Shown here: positions 50,662-58,890 of the stretch, piece after piece
How the letters are laid out: each line of letters begins with the position of its first letter
Numbering within the stretch: the stretch's first letter is position 1
Origin: Paraktedonobacter carboxidivorans
GTDB taxonomy: Bacteria; Chloroflexota; Ktedonobacteria; Ktedonobacterales; Ktedonobacteraceae
DNA length: 64,000 nt
Assembly: GCA_041156125.1 (NCBI GenBank)
Contig: JBEVTI010000018.1
Span: 1-64,000, forward strand
Direction: 5' to 3'
The notes under the pieces: generated by a model
What the model saw: only the letters and a program-made list of their open reading frames with translations
Databases searched by the model: none
Told to the model about the DNA's origin: nothing
Position numbers and translations under genes: made by a program

Positions 50662-53086
50662 TGGTCACATCCAGCTTTGCCAGATCCTGGATCTGCAAGC
50701 TAATCGTTTGCACGCCAGGATCTTGTGTGCCAGCGGCGTTGGTGCCGCCGCTCAGGACTTCCAGCGCCAGATTATTTAGCGCGCTACGCATATTCTGGCC
50801 ATTTTGCTGAGTCAACTGGATATCGTTCATCGCCACCAGTTGCAGAGCATCTGTTTGCAGCTCCTTCAGCCAAGCGGCGACGGTGTTAAGTTCAGGATTG
50901 ACCTGGAGCGCCAGAGTCTTCTGGTTGCTTGACACGCCTGGCGACTGCAGCAAGGCATTCAAATGGTTGTCAATATGCGTGACATAGCCGGGTAACGCTG
51001 GTGTCAGTGAGCAATCAAGCAAAGGAATAGCAGCTATGCTTGGCAAAGTTTGATCATCGATCATGTTACTGGTGCCAGGAGCGGCCCTCTGCAAATTCTG
51101 CTGAATACAGGCTGGTCCATTCAGAATGTAGAGAATATCCACGATCTTGTGACGCACATCGACCGCGGCACTATGATCCACGAACTCGCGCGCCCACTTC
51201 ACCAACTCGTTCACGTTGTTTAGCAGCCAGAAGTTCAATCCACCTTGCAAATGGACCTTTTGCAGATCAGGATCTCCCGAAAGTAAGTGACGCATATGGC
51301 AGAGCACGCTCAATTGCGTGACCGTCACCCCGGCGCAGTCCTTGATAAACGTACCCTGAGGAATCTCCCCATAGTAGCGCCACGCCGCTTTGTCCAGCGC
51401 CGGACTGATCGGCGCTGGATTACTCACCTCTTCAGTCACCAGAAAGCGGCTAAATAGGCTGATCAAATTATTATGCTGCGGATCAGTATAAGAGAACACT
51501 GCATTGCCGCCGTTGACCTGAAGCACACCCAGAGCGCGAACACTGCTCTCAGCCTGAGCCACATCTGGCAGCAACCAGGCGTAATACTGTTTGCCAGCGG
51601 CAGGCGCAGGAATATGGCTCAGATTGATCTGAAATTTATCGTTGAGACCCTGGTTTTGTAAGCCATTGCCTGTGCCAGTGCTAATGAAAAACGCCTGACC
51701 CACAAGAGAGGTAGTCGTTGTTGTAGAGGACTGATGCAAGGCCTGGAACACGGCCAGCCCTGAGCCAAGCAGGACAACCAGCAGTGCCACGCTGAGCGCG
51801 ATCAGCCAGCCGCGCCTTCTGAACAGAGGCCTCCGTGGTTGCTCTAGCGCAGGCAGTGGGGGAGGCTGAGTATAAGCAGAAGGGCCGGATGAAGATACCT
51901 GCGGCGTTTGTGCATAAACGGGCACGGGAGTCACTGCCTGGGGCTGGTTTCGCTCAGCGGGAAGCAGGGTAGGCAGTTGATCAACCACAAAGCCCTCTGG
52001 AGACGGTGAGCGGGGATTCATCACAGGAGGCACTGGCGCTTGCAGGTTTGCAGCTGCTGGTGTGGGCGTCCTGGGACCCACAATAGGTGGAGTAGGTTGC
52101 CTATTAGCTATCTGGGTTGGAGCCTCTTCCACGGATCTGGCAGCACCAGGCGACACAGCATCAGGCAAGACACGAATATCAGGTGAAGAGATCGGCAAAT
52201 TGCGTCGATCTGGCAAAGTCAGACCAAGCGCAATCGCCAGAGATGTCGTCAAGGCCAGAGCACTGGGATAACGATCCTCCGGGCGTTTCGCAAGGCTGCG
52301 CAGAATCACCGCGGATAGTTCCGACGAAATAGCCGGGTTGAACTGCTCCGGCGCTGGTGGAGGCGTAATCATATGTTGTTGGAGAATAGCAAATGGCGTT
52401 TCTCCGCGAAAAGGAGGCCTGCCTGTACAAACCTCGTAGAGCACCACACCCAGAGAATAAATGTCACTGGCGGCGGTATCAGGGTGTCCCTGCGCCTGCT
52501 CAGGAGAAATATATAACGGCGTCCCCATAGAGGAATTCGTCAATGTACCAGCTGACGAACCCATAATTTTCACAATGCCAAAATCCGTTAGAATTGGCTC
52601 TCCCATGGGATTGCGCGAGACATTACGTTGATCTAACAAAATATTAGCTGGTTTGATATCACGATGCAGTAGCCCACGGCGATGAGCATAGTCAATGGCA
52701 TCGCTAATCGAATAGAAAAGCGAGAGCAGATCGGCATCCGGTAGAAACTGGCCCACGCGAGAACTGGCACGCAGGAACTCTGCCAGCGTCTGCCCCTCAA
52801 CATAATCCATAACCATATAGGCCAGCGCATCGTCATTGCCTGGCGCTGGCGTCTCGAAATCGTAGATCTGCACTATATTCGGATGATGCAAAGAAGCAAC
52901 TGCCTGGGCCTCACGCAAAAAACGCGAAATAAAAGTTGGATCGCTGCGCAACATAGAATGCAGAAATTTGATCGCTACAAAACGCTGCAAGCGTGCGTCA
53001 AAAGCTTTCCACACCTCGGCCATCCCACCCTGACCCAGGCGCTCACGTAGTTCATACTTTCCCAGTTGTCCAGCATCGATATGCAT
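50648..53086 (-). CDS. Receptor-type Ser/Thr protein kinase (PknB-like)
   Basis: About 812 residues. The Hanks kinase domain starts LGKYELRERLGQGGMAEVWKAFD, with VAIKFL lysine, LLHRDIKPANILL, TDFGIVK and MGTPLYISPEQ. A proline-rich linker leads to one transmembrane helix (GWLIALSVALLVVLLGSGLAV). The extracellular part has an anti-sigma-K/RskA-like stretch (YYAWLLPDVAQAESSVRALGVLQVNGG) and a C-terminal region of unknown fold. The two possible starts are 53092 and 53086; 53086 has GAGGAG seven bases upstream. Adjacent to ddl (converging) and the dipeptide epimerase, it may monitor the cell wall. Confidence 0.9.
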   Translation of the reverse strand: MHIDAGQLGKYELRERLGQGGMAEVWKAFDARLQRFVAIKFLHSMLRSDPTFISRFLREAQAVASLHHPNIVQIYDFETPAPGNDDALAYMVMDYVEGQTLAEFLRASSRVGQFLPDADLLSLFYSISDAIDYAHRRGLLHRDIKPANILLDQRNVSRNPMGEPILTDFGIVKIMGSSAGTLTNSSMGTPLYISPEQAQGHPDTAASDIYSLGVVLYEVCTGRPPFRGETPFAILQQHMITPPPAPEQFNPAISSELSAVILRSLAKRPEDRYPSALALTTSLAIALGLTLPDRRNLPISSPDIRVLPDAVSPGAARSVEEAPTQIANRQPTPPIVGPRTPTPAAANLQAPVPPVMNPRSPSPEGFVVDQLPTLLPAERNQPQAVTPVPVYAQTPQVSSSGPSAYTQPPPLPALEQPRRPLFRRRGWLIALSVALLVVLLGSGLAVFQALHQSSTTTTTSLVGQAFFISTGTGNGLQNQGLNDKFQINLSHIPAPAAGKQYYAWLLPDVAQAESSVRALGVLQVNGGNAVFSYTDPQHNNLISLFSRFLVTEEVSNPAPISPALDKAAWRYYGEIPQGTFIKDCAGVTVTQLSVLCHMRHLLSGDPDLQKVHLQGGLNFWLLNNVNELVKWAREFVDHSAAVDVRHKIVDILYILNGPACIQQNLQRAAPGTSNMIDDQTLPSIAAIPLLDCSLTPALPGYVTHIDNHLNALLQSPGVSSNQKTLALQVNPELNTVAAWLKELQTDALQLVAMNDIQLTQQNGQNMRSALNNLALEVLSGGTNAAGTQDPGVQTISLQIQDLAKLDVTTYKS

Positions 53087-53381
53087 ATCCATTCTCCTCA
53101 AGCTGATGTTCCAAGATAAATCCGCTGTACTACTCTTTCTCCGCTACCTCAACGAAACATGGGCAACGGTTCATCTTGCTCGACCCCTTTGCGTAAAGGG
53201 CAACGATGAAGAGCACGTCTTTGAGCATCAAGTTCTCTTCTACTACTTCCCTTCACTCTTTCCGCTCTCACGAGTATACGCCCAATTCGGTCTAATATCT
53301 AGAGGCGCAATTAACTCTAGGGCTATGAAATAGTACACACTCACGCTTTTTTCAGACCATACGAAAACAAAGTATCTCCAG
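53087..53381. other. 295-bp intergenic region
   Basis: It lies between the kinase start and the end of the epimerase gene, both on the minus strand. No gene or clear hairpin was seen. Confidence 0.4.
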
Positions 53382-54455
53382 CTATTTGCGCTCAATTCCC
53401 AGGCCACCTTTGCTACCTGATAGTTCATAAACGCCGCCGTGTTGCTCGTAGCCACCGGTGAAAGGGTCCTCTGCCAGAAGCATCGGTGTGTCAAGGTCAA
53501 TAAACGAGAAGCCGCCGAGACCTGCAGCCAGGTGAGCAGCCGCGGCGATCCCCAGGCGCGATTCGATCATCGCACCAATCATGAGAGCGCAGTGCTGCGC
53601 CCGGCAAATGGCCGCGATATCCAGCGCCTCGATAATGCCTGTCTTCATTAATTTAATGTTGACTGTATTTACCGCGCCCATCTGGAGTAGACGCGCGACT
53701 GCCGCCGCGCTGGAGGCGCTTTCATCGGCAGCCACAGGTACAGTGGTATGCTCAGTCACATAGCGCAAGCCCGCGTAGTCTTCTTTAGGCACTGGTTGCT
53801 CCAGCAATAAAGGGCGAATTTCGCGCTCGTCTAGAGCTTCCAGACAGAGCAAGGCCTGATTGGCTGTATAGCCCTGGTTAGCGTCCAATGTCAGGCCAAG
53901 GCCCGGCGCACCCTCGCGAATTGCCTCCACACGCGCCACATCCTCACGCACATCACCGCCAACTTTAACCTTGAGACAACGAATGCCCTGTTTCAGAGCC
54001 TCCTGCGCCAGCTCATAGCCATGATCGGGCGTGACCATAGGAATGCTCAAATCGGTCTCGACCGAACTGGCGAAGCCACCCAAAAAGATATACAGAGGGA
54101 TGCCATATGAGCGTGTCAGAGCGTCCAACAAAGCCATTTCTAAACCCGCGCGGACAGTCGCCTGCGTGTAATAGAGACTATGAAGCAGCCTGGCTAACTG
54201 ACGCCAATGCGCCGCATCCTGGCCAATAAGTAGCTCAACACAGCTCTGAGCAGCAGCCAGCGCCGTTTCCTGCGATTCGCCAGTGCTGGGAGGAAAAGGC
54301 GCACATTCACCATAGCCAACGCTCCCATCCTGCAAAGTCAATGTAATCAGCACATTGCGCGCATTGCTCACACTTCCCGTCGCGATAGTAAAAGGCTCGC
54401 GCAAAGGAATAGTCAATGCTTCTACGACGACCTGCCGAATTGTGGTACGACTCAT
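53382..54455 (-). CDS. Dipeptide epimerase (L-Ala-D/L-Glu type, enolase superfamily)
   Basis: A 357-residue muconate-lactonizing-subgroup enolase. Capping loop PFTIATGSVSNARNV; T-DLSIPMVTPD is the dipeptide epimerase signature; the catalytic lysines are in CLKVKVGG and NIKLMKTG; metal ligands are the Asp in LTLDANQGY, Glu in LLEQPVP and Asp in VAADESAS. It likely interconverts L-Ala-D-Glu and L-Ala-L-Glu from murein turnover, which fits the murF/ddl neighbourhood. The start at 54455 has an AAAGGGCGG site. Confidence 0.9.
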   Translation of the reverse strand: MSRTTIRQVVVEALTIPLREPFTIATGSVSNARNVLITLTLQDGSVGYGECAPFPPSTGESQETALAAAQSCVELLIGQDAAHWRQLARLLHSLYYTQATVRAGLEMALLDALTRSYGIPLYIFLGGFASSVETDLSIPMVTPDHGYELAQEALKQGIRCLKVKVGGDVREDVARVEAIREGAPGLGLTLDANQGYTANQALLCLEALDEREIRPLLLEQPVPKEDYAGLRYVTEHTTVPVAADESASSAAAVARLLQMGAVNTVNIKLMKTGIIEALDIAAICRAQHCALMIGAMIESRLGIAAAAHLAAGLGGFSFIDLDTPMLLAEDPFTGGYEQHGGVYELSGSKGGLGIERK

Positions 54456-54861
54456 GCTCGATCCGCCCTTTCTGCCAATGAATTGACCTATCAATTATCC
54501 AGCTCCATTGTAACAAATTTTGCCAGGCTTGTGTGGTCTATGAGCACAATTGCAAAGCTTTCGCGTGCTCTTTTCTTGCTCATCTACCTCGCAAAAAGCA
54601 CTTGAGCAAGAACCTCCTCTCGTCGCCTGGTGTACGCACCACACAACTGCTTCTCCATCTATTAGCACTATGTTCTAAGCAGAGAAAAGAGCAAAAAACA
54701 CATCACTCTATACTTTATTTTGTTATCAGCCATTTATCGAGACCGCATAAGCAATACACTTGCATCTGAACAGGTTATTGTTTATAGTATAAAGAGGTGC
54801 TGTTGTCAAGTTCAGGTGTGTATTAGTGATTTATTCTAAACACATAAGGGGTATCTACACA
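54456..54861 (+). promoter_or_regulatory. Ubl operon promoter and 5' region
   Basis: TTGCAT (54760-54765), a 17-nt spacer and TATAGT (54783-54788) make a sigma-70 promoter reading into the ubiquitin-like cassette, about 75 nt before its first start codon. The rest of the gap, AT-richer than its surroundings, shows no other element. Confidence 0.6.
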
Positions 54862-55068
54862 ATGAGTACTTACATGATTAATGGCGTTCCAACAGATGTA
54901 CCCGAGGCTTCAACCGCAGGTGACTTAAAGCGCTATCTGGAGAGGCCAGATCACTCAGTAGTCGTAACCCTCCCGGATACATCCGAGCGCTTGCTTAGAG
55001 ACAATGAAGCACTTCCCGCGAATGCGACAGATATTACGGTCATTCCCCAGTTCCGCTATGGCTCATAG
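54862..55068 (+). CDS. Ubiquitin-like beta-grasp protein of a bacterial conjugation cassette
   Basis: A 68-residue protein (MSTYMINGVPTDV, then DLKRYLERPDHSVVV, RLLRDNEALP and ITVIPQFRYGS). Its length, predicted beta-beta-alpha-beta-beta order and the position directly before E2- and E1-like genes make a ubiquitin-like modifier the best reading. The C-terminus is Gly-Ser, so one residue must be removed to expose a terminal glycine. The start has AAGGGG ten bases upstream; an upstream in-frame start at 54826 has no site. The E2 gene starts 15 bases after its stop. Confidence 0.75.
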   Translation: MSTYMINGVPTDVPEASTAGDLKRYLERPDHSVVVTLPDTSERLLRDNEALPANATDITVIPQFRYGS

Positions 55069-55082
55069 GCGGGGATCAGACC

Positions 55083-55535
55083 ATGCAATTTACTGACAGA
55101 CAGAGACGACTTGGTCGCCTAAAGGCTGAGGCGTATATGATCGCGCAACGCTATCAAGTGAATGTCAGGTATGATAGAGAGGACGGAAGCTGGCTGCATG
55201 TCGAGCAGTTGTCCATCCCTGCTGGTTGGAACAGGTCTACCGCGGATATTCTCATAGATATTCCTCATGGAAGCCCTGGCTATCCACAGATCGCTCCTGA
55301 GTGGTTCTGGACAAATCGTGATCTGGCAACGCAAAGCGGGCACGCGATTAGCCATTTCTTTAAGTTAGGCAGCCAGGGAGTAGATGAAGAACACTGGCGC
55401 AAAGGGTTCGGGCATTTCTGCATTCACTTGATCAGCTGGCATCCCTTTTCCGGGCCAACTTTTGAGCGCGGCGATACCCTGGTAGCCTATCTCCATGTCA
55501 TTCAGCAAGTTTTTCAGGAGCAGCGCCGTATATAA
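55083..55535 (+). CDS. E2/UBC-like conjugating enzyme
   Basis: A 150-residue protein related by pattern to the bacterial E2 families found with ubiquitin-like modifiers. It has YPQIAPEWFW in the middle and a candidate active-site cysteine C113 in GHFCIHLISWHPFSGP, flanked by H111, H115 and H120, ahead of a C-terminal DTLVAYLHVIQQVF helix. It should receive the activated modifier from the E1-like partner as a thioester. GGGG lies eight bases before the ATG. The next gene starts 41 bases before its stop. Family assignment is by eye. Confidence 0.75.
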   Translation: MQFTDRQRRLGRLKAEAYMIAQRYQVNVRYDREDGSWLHVEQLSIPAGWNRSTADILIDIPHGSPGYPQIAPEWFWTNRDLATQSGHAISHFFKLGSQGVDEEHWRKGFGHFCIHLISWHPFSGPTFERGDTLVAYLHVIQQVFQEQRRI

Positions 55536-57084
55536 AGCTGATCCTAGACAGATTGTGAGCAATATTGTGGAGCCAGCACCTTCGATCGTTATGACCGCCT
55601 CTTTCTGGCAGAAGCTCTATCGCCACCTGATCCGTGTCTCGGATGAAAATCCTCATCCAGAGGAGCAGATGGCTTTCATTCTGGCCAGTGTCAATAAGTC
55701 AGCACTTGGCGTGCGCCTGCTCGCTTATGAGATGATTCCCGCCTGCTCGACTGATTTTGTCTATCAGTCGCGAGGGGGGCTGGAGCCAAAACCAGAGTTT
55801 GTGGCCGCGACAATCAAACGCTGTCTAAAAGAGGGTTGGCACCTGATCGAGGTTCATTCTCATCCTTTTGATAGCGGCCTGCGCACCACTTTTAGTAAAA
55901 TCGATTGGGCCAATGACCGTATGAAGATGCCTTCCATTGCCTCAATCATTCCAGAACCATTCCTACATGCCACTATGGTTGTCGGACAGAATGCCCTGGA
56001 CGCTCATTTTTATGAACGAGCAAAGAAGCGTATCCGACCAATTTCCCGCGTCACGCTTGTGGGAGAGCGCATCCAACATCTGATCCCAACGACTGACAAA
56101 AAGTCACAACGCAGCAAGCGCGCGGATGAACGTTACCACAGACAGGAACTCTTCTTTGGTGGCGCAACGCAACGCACATTGGCGGAAGCTACTATCGCGA
56201 TAGTGGGCCTTGGCGGTTTGGGATCACTGGTAGCGACGCAACTGGCTCACCTGGGAGCTGGCCACTTGATTCTAATCGATCCTGATTGTGTCGAGCGCAG
56301 CAATCTCAATCGACTATTTGGTGCTGGAATAGCTGATCTCGGTCATTCCAAAGTAGAGGTCTACGCCAGGTTAATTGGGCAGATCTCCAGGACGACACGT
56401 GTTACGCCCCTCGCTGTCTCCCTGCTTGATCGCGCGGATCAAAGCGCCATTAATTTCGCGCGCGGAGCCGATGTGCTTGTTGGCTGTGTTGATAACGATG
56501 GCGCGCGCCTGATTCTCAACCAGATTGCGGTACGTTACCTGGTTCCCTTTATCGATGGCGGCTCTGGCATTCACATGGATAATAATAACCAGTTCCAGGC
56601 GGCTGGTGGACAGATCCAGCGCATTCTACCTGGCGAGGGTTGCCTGGAATGTCGGGGCTATATCAATCCGCAACAGGCGCATTTTGATCTGGCCTCCAGA
56701 GTCTTCCAGGACGAAGCCCGCGCTCATGGCTATGGCACACGCGAGGTTGCTCCAGCAGTAATTTATTTAAACGGCATCATTGCTTCTCAACAAGTGGCGG
56801 AAATTGTCTATCTGCTGGCGGAAATGCAGTTGACAACCACGAGTCAGCCTCAACTCATTGTCTACAATGCCGTGCAACGCAAACTAACGCCCGTCTTTAT
56901 CCAGAGCGATCCCGCCTGTCCGACTTGTGGTCTGGAGGGCTTCACAGGACTCGGCGATTTTACGCCAATCGAATTCGCGGCTAGCGAATTAACAGAAAAA
57001 AGCGTTGCACAGATCATGACAGCCGCGCCTGATTTAGCTGAAGTCTCTTGCCAGGAGGAGTTGAAGGATACCAACCATGCCTGA
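55495..57084 (+). CDS. JAMM/JAB peptidase fused to a ThiF/E1 domain
   Basis: A 529-residue fusion. The N-terminal JAB domain (about 30-185) has a conserved Glu in PEEQMAFIL and H121-S-H123-P followed by S134-x2-D137, a JAMM zinc site with a longer loop than the classical H-x-H-x7-S-x2-D. The E1/ThiF domain (about 213-460) has GLGGLG (238-243), DPDCVERSNLNRLF (262-275) and the zinc cysteines C383, C386, C475, C478. I see no extra cysteine in the crossover loop between about 387 and 425, so it may only adenylate, or use another cysteine. The start may be 55495, or a later GTG at 55555, after the E2 stop. The four-base-class overlap with the next gene is 8 nt. Confidence 0.85.
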   Translation: MSFSKFFRSSAVYKADPRQIVSNIVEPAPSIVMTASFWQKLYRHLIRVSDENPHPEEQMAFILASVNKSALGVRLLAYEMIPACSTDFVYQSRGGLEPKPEFVAATIKRCLKEGWHLIEVHSHPFDSGLRTTFSKIDWANDRMKMPSIASIIPEPFLHATMVVGQNALDAHFYERAKKRIRPISRVTLVGERIQHLIPTTDKKSQRSKRADERYHRQELFFGGATQRTLAEATIAIVGLGGLGSLVATQLAHLGAGHLILIDPDCVERSNLNRLFGAGIADLGHSKVEVYARLIGQISRTTRVTPLAVSLLDRADQSAINFARGADVLVGCVDNDGARLILNQIAVRYLVPFIDGGSGIHMDNNNQFQAAGGQIQRILPGEGCLECRGYINPQQAHFDLASRVFQDEARAHGYGTREVAPAVIYLNGIIASQQVAEIVYLLAEMQLTTTSQPQLIVYNAVQRKLTPVFIQSDPACPTCGLEGFTGLGDFTPIEFAASELTEKSVAQIMTAAPDLAEVSCQEELKDTNHA

Positions 57085-58729
57085 GGAAATACCCTGGAAT
57101 AGCTCTGTCTATCCAGAAAAATCAAGTCTACGCGTCTCTAGGGAAACTGGAGTCCTGCCAGCGCTAAATCTGCCACAGCGCGGAACTCCGCAAAGTTATC
57201 GTGGATTTCCAGGCCAACCTCTTGTGCCAGCAGATGTCTCTCGTATTCCAACTCAACCATTGCGTACTAATCAGCGACTCACCAGGCCTGAGCAATCCTG
57301 GCAATCTGCTCAGATAAGCAGGCAAACTCCTCTGTTCGCGCAGATCACCACGCCTGCACTTCAAGGCTCCAATGCGTACTTCACCCACCCCGAACCCGCT
57401 CTCCCTCCGTGGAACACCCGGCCTCTGTGGCCTATCGCTCAGCCCACTCCCGCGCAGCTTGCCCCATCCCCGCAACATCCTCAACTCACTCGGCCTCTGT
57501 GGCCCATCGCTCAGCCTGCTCCTACGCAGCTTGTGCCGCCTGCGCAACATTCCCAATCCACACGGATCTCGCCGCCTGCGCAACATTCCCAATCCACATG
57601 GCTCCCGTGGCCCGTTGCTCAGCCTGCTCCCACGCGGCTTGCCCCACCTGCGCAACATCCTCAATCCACCCGACCTCTGTGGTCCACCGCTCAGCCCACT
57701 CCTACGCGGCTTGCCCCACCTGCACAACATCCTCAATCCACCCGACCTCTGTGGTCCACCGCTCAGCCCACTCCTGCGCGGCTTGCCCCACCTGCGCGAC
57801 TCGCTGCCCCCGTTCCGCCCTCCCGGCTTACTGCTTCCACGCAACTGGCCAGATCCATCTCGGCTTTGCCAAATCAACCTTATAGCCTGACTTCGCTTTC
57901 TACACCCCCGCTTACGTACACAAGCGAGCCCAGATCTGCTATCCAGCCCATGTTCTTACAACAACCAGCCAGAACCGGTGATTACACAACACCCCTACCT
58001 TATAACACCTATGTAAATACACCATATCAGCTAAGTTCTAGAAGCAAACTCACCCGGCCAAAGCATTATACGCTGCCGCTCACGGCAATCCTCCTCTTAT
58101 TCCTGGTCGCCATAGTTATCTCAGGCCTTGTAACGGTCCAGCAGCAAGTACAGGCCACGAGCGCGACCTCAAAGTTGCCCTATCCTCCTTACAAAGGAAC
58201 ATTGTTACTCAACGATCCATTGCACAATAATAGTACGCTATCTTCCTGGGAAGTAGGCAGCAATAGTGCTGGCACATGCGACTTTGAGGCGGACGCCTAT
58301 CATGTAAGAGCCACCCGGCGCGCAGCTTTCACTTACTGCCAGACCCAATCCCTGCTGCCTGGCAATTTCGCCATTCAGGTCAAGATGACCATTCTCGCCG
58401 GCGACCGGGGTGGGCTTGTCTTCCGCTCTAAACAACTGGCTGGCTACTTCTTTAGTCTTGATCGTAAGGGTCTCTATAGCCTCACAACCTTCACCAGCAG
58501 CGGCTCAGCCACACTCCTTAGCGGTATCAGTCCGGCAATCACAAAAGGCCAGACTTACCTCCTGGCAGTTGTCGTCATCAATCAGCGGATTGATCTTTAT
58601 GTCAATCAGCAACACATCGCCAGCAAGACTAATGCGACGCTCAAAAGCGGCGCAATTGCTCTGGGCACACAAGACCTGACCCAACCCACCAATGTTATGT
58701 TCAGTGATATCGAGGTCTGGCAAGTTTAA
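57077..58729 (+). CDS. Repeat-rich membrane protein, last gene of the Ubl cassette
   Basis: A 550-residue protein starting eight bases before the E1 stop, so it belongs to the same transcript. Residues 114-245 are a proline-rich run of 24-residue repeats (TRPLWSTAQPTPTRLAPPA style, one unit half length). One transmembrane helix lies at about 333-354 (LPLTAILLLFLVAIVISGLV). The C-terminal extracellular part (about 370-550) looks like a concanavalin/LamG or DUF1080-like jelly roll: DFEADAYHVRATRRAAFTYC, GGLVFRSKQLAGYFFSLDRKGLYSL in part, IDLYVNQQHIA. It could be the substrate or anchor of the modifier system, or just a neighbour. Function unknown. Confidence 0.8.
   Translation: MPEEIPWNSSVYPEKSSLRVSRETGVLPALNLPQRGTPQSYRGFPGQPLVPADVSRIPTQPLRTNQRLTRPEQSWQSAQISRQTPLFAQITTPALQGSNAYFTHPEPALPPWNTRPLWPIAQPTPAQLAPSPQHPQLTRPLWPIAQPAPTQLVPPAQHSQSTRISPPAQHSQSTWLPWPVAQPAPTRLAPPAQHPQSTRPLWSTAQPTPTRLAPPAQHPQSTRPLWSTAQPTPARLAPPARLAAPVPPSRLTASTQLARSISALPNQPYSLTSLSTPPLTYTSEPRSAIQPMFLQQPARTGDYTTPLPYNTYVNTPYQLSSRSKLTRPKHYTLPLTAILLLFLVAIVISGLVTVQQQVQATSATSKLPYPPYKGTLLLNDPLHNNSTLSSWEVGSNSAGTCDFEADAYHVRATRRAAFTYCQTQSLLPGNFAIQVKMTILAGDRGGLVFRSKQLAGYFFSLDRKGLYSLTTFTSSGSATLLSGISPAITKGQTYLLAVVVINQRIDLYVNQQHIASKTNATLKSGAIALGTQDLTQPTNVMFSDIEVWQV
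57416..57811 (+). repeat. Six 72-bp coding tandem repeats (one 36 bp)
   Basis: Units at 57416, 57488, 57560 (36 bp), 57596, 57668 and 57740. The most similar are units 5 and 6, implying recent expansion. Because the repeats are open in several frames, long false frames exist on both strands here. Confidence 0.9.
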
Positions 58730-58752
58730 CATGCCAGACTAATGCAATCCAC

Positions 58753-58781
58753 AGTCTCACCAGGGCTGAGACTCCATTTTT
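58753..58781 (+). terminator. Classical intrinsic terminator after the Ubl cassette
   Basis: AGTCTCA (58753-58759) and TGAGACT (58767-58773) with a 7-nt loop, followed by CCATTTTT. It lies 23 nt after the last gene of the cassette and differs from the long hairpins elsewhere. Confidence 0.6.
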
Positions 58782-58890
58782 AGAAGCAGCACTCTGTATG
58801 TGTGCTTTTGTTAAAACATCCAAAATGGCTATCAATAGCTCAAAGTACTCACGCTTCTCGTATGAACAGATTAAAATAAGCTAGGCATCC

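Noticed and set aside
57164..57877. A 237-residue open frame on the minus strand and two long plus-strand alternatives in 57372-57890
   Set aside because: They arise because the 72-bp repeats of the membrane protein are open in several frames. They have repetitive, low-complexity sequence and no ribosome sites.
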